DNA of 8,330 bases from positions 1 through 8,330 of the forward strand of contig JAJQFX010000163.1 in assembly GCA_021200895.1 (NCBI GenBank), written 5' to 3'. The notes below the pieces were generated by a model. That model was not told the origin of the DNA, did no database searches, and worked only from the letters and a program-made list of their open reading frames with translations. The position numbers and the translations under genes were made by a program. Below are positions 1 through 5,442 of this stretch, piece by piece; position 1 is the stretch's first letter, and each line of letters starts with the position of its first letter. Origin of the DNA: Clostridiales bacterium (GTDB lineage Bacteria; Bacillota; Clostridia; Oscillospirales; Oscillospiraceae).

Positions 1-30
1 GACTAATAGTCTGTATTCGTACAAACGAAT
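1..30. repeat. Two small adjacent inverted repeats upstream of cas10
   Basis: GACTA-A-TAGTC (1-11) is a perfect 5-bp inverted repeat around one base. ATTCGT-acaa-ACGAAT (15-30) is a perfect 6-bp inverted repeat with a 4-nt loop. They sit 9-22 bp before the cas10 ribosome site. They could be an operator, a small leader hairpin, or the edge of an upstream element; at this size chance is also possible. No convincing -35/-10 promoter pair is visible in the 52 bases available. Confidence 0.3.
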
Positions 31-37
31 CCATCAA

Positions 38-45
38 AAAGGAGG
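38..45 (+). promoter_or_regulatory. Ribosome binding site for the GTG start of cas10
   Basis: AAAGGAGG lies 7 nt before GTG 53. The same frame is open back to base 2 but has no ATG, and those residues do not look like Cas10, so this site fixes the start at 53 and argues against an HD domain encoded further upstream in the same frame. Confidence 0.75.
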
Positions 46-106
46 CTTAAACGTGGGAAACACTTTGATGATTTTAGAGGTCTCACGGAAGCAGGAGTAC
101 ATCTTC

Positions 107-119
107 GCCAAAAAAGCTG
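107..119 (+). other. First cas10 frameshift site (run of six A)
   Basis: The reading frame from GTG 53 is Cas10-like up to the Ala codon at 107-109. The family-like sequence then resumes one frame later at the Leu codon 117-119 (LKENALRSRQIDY). Between them lies AAAAAAG. Removing one A gives an uninterrupted IFAKKLKEN; a loss of two bases relative to an ancestor would also explain it. Frame 0 downstream has stops before 117 and no usable start until GTG 195, so no intact alternative N-terminus exists. Confidence 0.8.
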
Positions 120-1320
120 AAGGAGAACGCCCTTCGGTCGCGGCAAATCGACTACGTTACCAGCAGCAGCTTCTTTCAGGACGTAGCGAAAAAGGTGGCA
201 GAAGAGGCGGCGGGAACAGAGGCAGAACCGCTGTATTGTGAAGAGAAAAATCTGGTCTACGCCGGCGGCGGCCATACGGTTTTGCAGTTTTCGTCCCGGG
301 AAAAGGCGGTCGCCTTTGCCCGCCGTGTGACGGAGGAGGCCATGCGGCGCTATCAGAACATGGAGATTTTCGTCAAGACCATGCCCTATGACCAGAACAA
401 AACCCATGGCGAGAACCTGCAAGCGCTGTCCGAAGCCTTGGAGCGGAAGAAGGCACTGCGGCAGGCATCCTTCCGCCAGGGCAGCTTTGGCGTGGAGGCG
501 CTGGATAAGGAAAGCTTGCTGCCAAAGCTGGACAAGGACGGGGAAGACGATGAAGTGAAAGATTTTACCCCGCTGAATGGATGGAAGCAGGACGGGTGGG
601 AGTATCCTGTCCTGATGGACAAGCTGGCGGGGGAGGACAATTTTGTCGCCGTCGTCCACATCGACGGCAACGCCATGGGCAAGCGGGTAGCTGCCCTGTA
701 TAAGGAGCGCGAAGCGGCGGATTGGGGGCAGTGGTGTAAAACGCTCCAGCGCTTTAGCGCGGGGATTCAAAAGGACTTTGAGGACGCGTTTACAGAGATG
801 GTTGATACGGTGCTTGAAAGCGACCTGGAGCTGAAACAGCCGAACCTGCCGGTGCGGCCCGTCATTCTCGCCGGGGACGATGTCTGCTTCGTCACCGCTG
901 GAAACATCGGCCTGGAGTGCGCCAGGGTGTTTCTGGAGAAGCTGGCTGAAAAGAAAAATCCGGTGGACTGGAAAGCATATTCCGCCTGCGCCGGTGTGGC
1001 CATCGTCCACGAAAAGTACCCCTTCCACCAGGCCTATGACCTGGCGGAGGAGCTTTGCTCCAACGCCAAGCGGTTTGGCGCAGAACTGGATAAAAACGGC
1101 GCTGTGTCTGCCATGGACTGGCATATCGAATTTGGCCAGCTCAAGGACAGCCTGGCCGAGCTGCGGAAGGATTATGAAACAGAGGACGGGAACCGGCTGG
1201 AGCTGCGCCCGGTGGTGGTTTGCGCGCCAGACGGTGTAGACCTGACACCAGCGAATGTGCGCAACTATACGTCCTTCCGTATAATGTGCGAGGCCATGCA
1301 AAGGGAGTATGGGAAAATCG

Positions 1321-1335
1321 CCCGGGGGAAAACTC
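1321..1335 (+). other. Second cas10 frameshift site (GGGGG-AAAA run)
   Basis: The central Cas10 frame reads EYGKIARGK and then turns into an unrelated, Pro/Arg-rich end stopping at 1392-1394. The next frame continues smoothly with KLKDLRTALQQGKVESEFF up to the stop at 1624-1626. The switch falls in five G followed by four A (1324-1332), and removing any one of these bases restores the frame. As at the first site, the change corresponds to one extra base in a homopolymer. The ATG at 1309 in the last frame has a purine stretch only 2 nt before it, too close for a good independent start. Confidence 0.8.
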
Positions 1336-1622
1336 AAAGACCTGCGAACCGCCCTCCAGCAGGGAAAGGTGGAGAGCGAATTTTTCTTGCATGATAAGCA
1401 AATCAGGGATTTGCTGTATCACGGGTTTGAAGCGGAATTTAACACGCCGGAAGCGCGGAATGCGAAATATCAGGAGATGTTAAAAGACGGTGGTAAGCTG
1501 GAGAAGAACGCCTTCGTCCAAATCGGCGACACGGAGCGCTGCCTGTTCTTTGACGCCATCGAACTGATCGACCACTGCCGCTTTTTGAACGAGAAGGCCA
1601 AAGAGAAGGAGGGAGAGAACGC

Positions 1623-3647
1623 ATGAGTGAACGGAAAACGCTGCGCGTCACGATGGAGTTGCTGTCGGATACGATTTTTGGCTCAGGGTTCAGCATCCCC
1701 GGCGGCGAGGATATTGCGGTGTGCATAGACGGACAGGGCTACCCCTATTTGAAGGGAAGCACCTTTAAGGGTCTGCTGCGGGAGAGCCTGGAAAACTGGA
1801 TGGACTGGACTGACGGCAGCCTGGAAACGGTCAACACGTTGCTGGGCGCAGAGAAGTGGAACGGCAGGACTGACGGCCGCCGCGTCCAGGTCACCGCGCT
1901 GACGCTGGCGGACAAACCGGCGGACCCGGCGGAGTGCTTTGCCTTGCGCACCTTCACCAGCCTGGAGGACGGCATCGTGAAGGAGGACACCCTCCGCACC
2001 GCCTCCTGCGTCTGCGCCGGACAGGTGTTTTCCGGGGAGCTGACCTGTGACGCCGGAGACGTGGCGCTGATGAAAAACGTGCTGATGGCCATCAAATGGG
2101 CGGGTACCATGCGCAGCCGGGGGTTCGGAGCGGTAAAGGTAACGGTCAGCGATGAGAAGAAGGCAGCCGGATGCAGACAGGGCCGTGAGGAGGGCGGATG
2201 TGTTCGCTACCGCCTGCACACGGAAGCGCCGGTGTTCGTGACGAACCTGAGCCGCAGCCGGAGCAACAGCTATGAGACCCGCGGATATATCCCAGGCTCC
2301 GCTGTCCGGGGCATGGTGATGAGCGAGTTGGCGGCCCGTATGCCAGAGTGGTTCCAGGCCCACAGGGCGGCGCTGCTATCAGACCAGACCCGCTTCCTGG
2401 ACGCCGTACCCGTGGTGGGAGATTTGGCGCCGCTGCCCTCCATCAAGGGCTTCTATGAGGACAAAGAGGAGACGCATTTTGAATCCGTGCTGATAAAAGA
2501 GAATGGGAAGGTTTCCGCCGGTTATAAGCGGGCAAAGTTGGGAACCTTCTGCGCCCTGGAGGAGGACACCGTGCGCTACTGGAGCGCGGAGACTGACGGC
2601 GTCACCCGTATCCAGCGCAATGTGAACGACGAGAACAAAAACACGGAACCCTTCCAGAACCGCTACCTCTCGGCGGGGCAGGACTTTGAAGGGTGCATCC
2701 TGGCGGACGACCCGGCGGTGATGGAAAAACTCACGACTGCCCTGACGGACACTGTCTGGCTGGGTGCAGACCGGTATGAGGGCTTTGGCAAGTGTACGGT
2801 CACGTGGCCGGAGGCCGTCCAGCAGCCTACATGGCTCGACGAATACGGCTGTCAGGAGTCAGAGGAAAACGTGCTGTATCTGTTGGCCATCTCCCCGGTG
2901 ACTATGCTGAACAGCTGCGGTGAACCCTGCGGCATCGACACTCAGCGCCTGGCGGAGCTGCTGGGGGTGGAGACGGTGACGATCACCGTATGCAGCACCT
3001 CCCTGGCGGAGTTCGGCGGCTATAACCGGGCCTGGGAAAGCCGCATCCCCGCCGTCCAGATGTACGACCAGGGGAGCGTTTTCCGCATCGAATGCAGCAC
3101 GTCGCCCTCCCTGGACGCGGTGCGGAAGGTGGAATTACAGGGCCTGGGCATCCGCAGAGCCGAGGGCTTCGGCCAGGTGCTGTTCCTGAGCAAAAGCCGC
3201 TTCGAGGCGCTGCAACACAAGGCAGCCTGGCAGAAAGAGGAGCAGCGCACCGCCTCCACCGTGGGCGACCTCCGGCGGGCGCGTTACCGCTGGGTCATGC
3301 AGGAAAGCGAACGCATCAGGCGGGCCAGGCGGGAGGATAACCTGTCCGACAGTCAGCTTGGCACGATTCAGGCGCTCTGTGAGAAAGCCATCGCCAATGA
3401 CGGTGATTATGACGAACTGAATCAGCATTTGAAGCACAACTGCAAGGAGCGGGGGCCCAGGCACGGCAAACGGTTCGAGGAAATCCAAACGCTGATAAAC
3501 AAGGTGCTCGAAACGCCGCTGGCGGAGACCCTCGGCGTCCCCTGTGCGAAGGAAAGGGACTCCACGGAGGAACGGCTGAGGCTGCTTTGCCTGCTGTTTG
3601 ACTACAGCCGTAAAAAGGCAGACGAAAAGGAGGCATCGGGACAGTGA
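1623..3647 (+). CDS. Cas7-Cas5-Cas11 fusion protein (Csx10-like RAMP), type III-D2/III-Dv
   Basis: This 674-aa structural and catalytic subunit of the effector complex joins three parts. Residues 1-180 are a Cas7/Csm3-like RAMP with SGFSIPGGEDIAV (Asp30 sits where the Cas7 target-RNA-cleaving Asp is expected), PYLKGSTFKGLLRE (41-54) and the glycine-rich RSRGFG (164-169). Residues about 190-530 resemble Csx10, the large Cas5-group protein of III-D: GYIPGSAVRGM (221-231), GADRYEGFGK (381-390), YDQGSVFRIE (481-490) and GLGIRRAEGFGQV (507-519). Residues about 535-674 are helical, charged and Gly-poor, with NLSDSQLGTIQALCEKAI (573-590), which looks like a Csm2/Cas11 small subunit. This order is the hallmark of III-Dv complexes, where the fusion caps the crRNA 5' end and runs along the backbone. 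The ATG overlaps the cas10 stop (ATGA) and follows AAGGAGG at 1606-1612. RAMP identity is firm, the Csx10 match good, and the Cas11 part moderate. Confidence 0.88.
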   Translation: MSERKTLRVTMELLSDTIFGSGFSIPGGEDIAVCIDGQGYPYLKGSTFKGLLRESLENWMDWTDGSLETVNTLLGAEKWNGRTDGRRVQVTALTLADKPADPAECFALRTFTSLEDGIVKEDTLRTASCVCAGQVFSGELTCDAGDVALMKNVLMAIKWAGTMRSRGFGAVKVTVSDEKKAAGCRQGREEGGCVRYRLHTEAPVFVTNLSRSRSNSYETRGYIPGSAVRGMVMSELAARMPEWFQAHRAALLSDQTRFLDAVPVVGDLAPLPSIKGFYEDKEETHFESVLIKENGKVSAGYKRAKLGTFCALEEDTVRYWSAETDGVTRIQRNVNDENKNTEPFQNRYLSAGQDFEGCILADDPAVMEKLTTALTDTVWLGADRYEGFGKCTVTWPEAVQQPTWLDEYGCQESEENVLYLLAISPVTMLNSCGEPCGIDTQRLAELLGVETVTITVCSTSLAEFGGYNRAWESRIPAVQMYDQGSVFRIECSTSPSLDAVRKVELQGLGIRRAEGFGQVLFLSKSRFEALQHKAAWQKEEQRTASTVGDLRRARYRWVMQESERIRRARREDNLSDSQLGTIQALCEKAIANDGDYDELNQHLKHNCKERGPRHGKRFEEIQTLINKVLETPLAETLGVPCAKERDSTEERLRLLCLLFDYSRKKADEKEASGQ

Positions 3648-3659
3648 GCGGGAAGGAGG
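3627..3659 (+). promoter_or_regulatory. Two tandem ribosome binding sites for alternative GTG starts of Cas7-2x
   Basis: AAGGAGG occurs at 3627-3633 (10 nt before GTG 3644) and again at 3653-3659 (8 nt before GTG 3668). Both starts are in the same frame. The first overlaps the upstream stop, while the second has the better spacing and begins just before the conserved beta strand of the RAMP domain. Confidence 0.55.
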
Positions 3660-5032
3660 AAAAAACAGTGCAGGCGACCTTTACCTATGCGGTGCGCTAT
3701 CGGGTTTACGCCACCTGCCGGACGCCGCTGCGCACCGGCGGGGCGGATGGCGATACGGAGTTGGTGCTGACAAATTCCAAGGGCAGGCCGATGATTCAGG
3801 GCAGCTCCCTGGCCGGAGCCATGCGGGCCTGGGTACAGCAAACCCACGGCACGGCCATGGCGGAGGCGCTGTTCGGCTCCCAGAAGCGGGCGGGCCACCT
3901 CATCGTCTCGGACGGGACGTTCAACAAGGACTTCGAGCAGAGCGTGCGCCCCCGGCTGAAAATTGCCCCCAAAACCGGCAGCGCAGCTGAGGGGCAGAAA
4001 TTCGACCTGGCGCAAATCAACGCCGGGGCGAGCTTTCACTTTACGCTGACCTGGCTGGGCCAGGGGGACAACACGGCGGAGCGGGGTGCGCTGGAGGAGA
4101 CCCTGGCCGCCCTCAATGAAGGCGAAATCTACCTGGGCGGACAAAAGAGCAACGGCTTCGGCAGGGTCGCGCTGGCGGTGAAAAAGCAGACCTACGACAT
4201 GAAGCAGGAGCAGGGCCGAACGGCATGGCTACAGATGGAAGCGAGCGAGCGGGAGGACATGGCCCCGCCGAAGGAGGACAGCGAAAATATCCTGACTTTG
4301 CCGTCCCTCACGAAGCAGCCCCGCGTCACCTTCACCCTGACGGGGACGGCGGACAGCATCCTGGTGAAGTCCTCCGCCGTGGAATACGTCAAGGAGGGCG
4401 ACAATTACACCAGCTATACCCCAAACCTGGCGGAACGGGAACACCCCCTCCCGTCGAAGCCTGCCGGCGGAAAGAAGGAGCAGGAGAACAGGGGTACCCC
4501 CATCCTCCCCGGCTCCTCGGTCAAAGGGGCTGTCCGCGCCCAGGCAGAGCGCATCGCCCAGCGCACCGGGCGGGAGGCGCTGGTGGAGGAGCTGTTTGGC
4601 CGCGGCTCTATCGAAACGGACAACGGCAAGGCCGGGCGGCTTCGCTTCGAGGATGCGAAGCTGGAGGAAGCCCAGCCCCAGAAAATCACCCGCATCCGCA
4701 TCAACCGCTTTACCGGCGGCGTGATACGCGCCGGTCTGTTCAAGGAGGAGCCGCTAAAGAGCAAGGTCACGCTGACCATCACCGCGCCTGCGGACTGCAA
4801 GGAGGGCTGCGCCCTGCTGCTGTACGCCCTGCGGGATCTGGGCCTGGGGCTGTATAACCTGGGCAGCGGCGGAGCCATCGGCCGGGGCTATCTCAACGTA
4901 AAGACGCTTACGGCGGAGAGCGTAGACCGCACGGTCACGCTGACCTTCCCCGAGGGCGGAGGCTGCACGGTGTCCGACCCGGACGGGCTGGCGGCGGAGT
5001 GGATGAAGGTATGGAAGGAGGCTGTCAAATGA
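3644..5032 (+). CDS. Cas7-2x: tandem Csm3-like RAMP protein, type III-D2/III-Dv
   Basis: This 462-aa protein carries two Cas7/Csm3-like domains and would supply two backbone subunits of the crRNA-bound complex. Domain 1 (about 15-185) has RTGGADGDTEL (Asp35 and Asp37, in the loop where Csm3 holds its RNA-cleaving Asp), IQGSSLAGAMR (51-61), LFGS (77-80) with GHLIVSD (84-90), and the glycine-rich end GGQKSNGFGRV (165-175). Domain 2 (about 226-425) has ILPGSSVKGAVR (287-298), LFG (318-320), GRLRFEDAKL (331-340), ITRIRINRFTGG (348-359) and GSGGAIGRGYL (407-417). The loop before the GSS motif of domain 2 is longer and has no clear matching Asp, so the halves may differ in catalysis. A GTG start at 3644 overlaps the previous stop (GTGA). 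A second GTG at 3668, 8 nt after another AAGGAGG, would shorten the protein by 8 residues and is equally plausible. The product matches the tandem-Cas7 subunit of III-Dv complexes. Confidence 0.9.
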   Translation: MSGKEEKTVQATFTYAVRYRVYATCRTPLRTGGADGDTELVLTNSKGRPMIQGSSLAGAMRAWVQQTHGTAMAEALFGSQKRAGHLIVSDGTFNKDFEQSVRPRLKIAPKTGSAAEGQKFDLAQINAGASFHFTLTWLGQGDNTAERGALEETLAALNEGEIYLGGQKSNGFGRVALAVKKQTYDMKQEQGRTAWLQMEASEREDMAPPKEDSENILTLPSLTKQPRVTFTLTGTADSILVKSSAVEYVKEGDNYTSYTPNLAEREHPLPSKPAGGKKEQENRGTPILPGSSVKGAVRAQAERIAQRTGREALVEELFGRGSIETDNGKAGRLRFEDAKLEEAQPQKITRIRINRFTGGVIRAGLFKEEPLKSKVTLTITAPADCKEGCALLLYALRDLGLGLYNLGSGGAIGRGYLNVKTLTAESVDRTVTLTFPEGGGCTVSDPDGLAAEWMKVWKEAVK

Positions 5033-5442
5033 ACGAGACGTATCCGAACAAGGAGTACCCGGTGAAGGTGGAACTGCTATCGCCGGAGGAGGCGCTGGAG
5101 CGGGGCAGGCAGCTGCCCTATGCGCTGATACGCTGCTACAGCAGCGTGACCCTGGGGGAGACGCCCGACTACATCGACCTGGCAGAGGTGCTGGAGGCCC
5201 GCTTCTTTAACGCCACGGAGGAGGTGCGGCTGTTCCGGCAGGAGGGCGCGCTGCGGGGCGCAGCCTGTGAGCAGGTGGGCGAGGACGGCTACCTGGAGGA
5301 ACGTTACAAGCTGGCCAATGACAAGCGCTTCGGAGAAAAACTGACCGTCCGCCGCGACCTGTGGGCGGACGAGGACGGGCAGACCTATGTGGTGGCCACC
5401 CGTCTGGCAGGCTGGCAGGGAGGTGCAGCAAATGGGCAATGA
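5029..5442 (+). CDS. csx19: Small Csx19-like protein (TIGR03984-type), accessory subunit of the III-D2 complex
   Basis: The 137-aa soluble, acidic protein has no membrane segment or signal peptide. Its core, EARFFNATEEVRLFRQEG (56-73) followed by RGAACEQVGEDG, resembles the Leu/Phe-Arg-Leu-Phe strand and Trp/Arg-rich segment typical of Csx19 proteins, which are found only in III-D-type loci and in III-Dv bind the assembled complex. It is shorter than many Csx19 proteins, and the match rests on one region plus position, between Cas7-2x and the Cas7-insertion gene. Start ATG 5029 overlaps the preceding stop (ATGA) and follows AAGGAGG at 5015-5021; an in-frame ATG at 4999 lacks this support. The gene end overlaps the next start by 11 bp. 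The biochemical role is not visible in the sequence; a structural role in holding Cas10 or the Cas7 backbone is inferred from context. Confidence 0.7.
   Translation: MNETYPNKEYPVKVELLSPEEALERGRQLPYALIRCYSSVTLGETPDYIDLAEVLEARFFNATEEVRLFRQEGALRGAACEQVGEDGYLEERYKLANDKRFGEKLTVRRDLWADEDGQTYVVATRLAGWQGGAANGQ
5417..5423 (+). promoter_or_regulatory. Ribosome binding site fixing the start of the Cas7-insertion gene
   Basis: AGGGAGG lies 8 nt before ATG 5432. The open frame reaches back to an ATG at 5387, but that start has no comparable site and would add 15 residues (MWWPPVW and on) that are only the csx19 sequence in another frame. Confidence 0.65.

Larger units (their letters stand above)
53..1626 (+). 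pseudogene. cas10: Cas10, large subunit of a type III-D-like CRISPR complex, HD-less, interrupted by two +1 frameshifts
   Basis: Three consecutive pieces in three frames join into one Cas10-like protein of about 523 aa if one base is removed at each of two homopolymers (near 110-116 and 1324-1332). Piece 1 starts at GTG 53, 7 nt after AAAGGAGG, and carries LMILEVSRKQEYIFA, the form here of the D-[IV]-S-G-I-Q-x-F-I-F motif that opens the first palm domain. Piece 2 continues with QIDYVTSSSFFQD, then YAGGGH (restored residues about 69-74, palm 1), HIDGNAMGKRV (about 202-212) and ILAGDDV (about 271-277, the GGDD position of palm 2). Piece 3 (to 1626) is the helical C-terminal domain (KLKDLRTALQQGK and on). 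The protein starts directly at palm 1, so there is no HD nuclease domain; this is common in subtype III-D. No cysteine zinc finger is seen between the palms. The family senses target RNA and often makes cyclic oligoadenylate. The Asp of DGN and the two Asp of AGDD remain, so the cyclase could work if translated. The longest unbroken fragment is 195-1394 (GTG start), but it lacks the conserved beginning and end. Cas10 identity is firm; whether the gene is really broken is unknown. Confidence 0.85.

Noticed and set aside
1..52. Upstream extension of cas10 with an HD domain
   Set aside because: The frame is open to base 2 but has no start codon or HD-like motif there, and a well-placed ribosome site precedes GTG 53.
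3..1337. Long open frame on the minus strand opposite cas10 (444 codons)
   Set aside because: It mirrors the codons of a GC-rich gene on the other strand, has no recognisable domain and no ribosome site, and would replace a clearly Cas10-like sequence.
1309..1626. Independent small gene (105 codons) between cas10 and the fusion gene
   Set aside because: The residues continue the Cas10 C-terminal domain in the next frame, and the purine stretch before ATG 1309 is too close to act as a normal ribosome site.
3297..3647. Internal ATG that could give a separate Cas11 small subunit
   Set aside because: No Shine-Dalgarno-like sequence precedes ATG 3297, and the known III-Dv arrangement has Cas11 as a fused domain.
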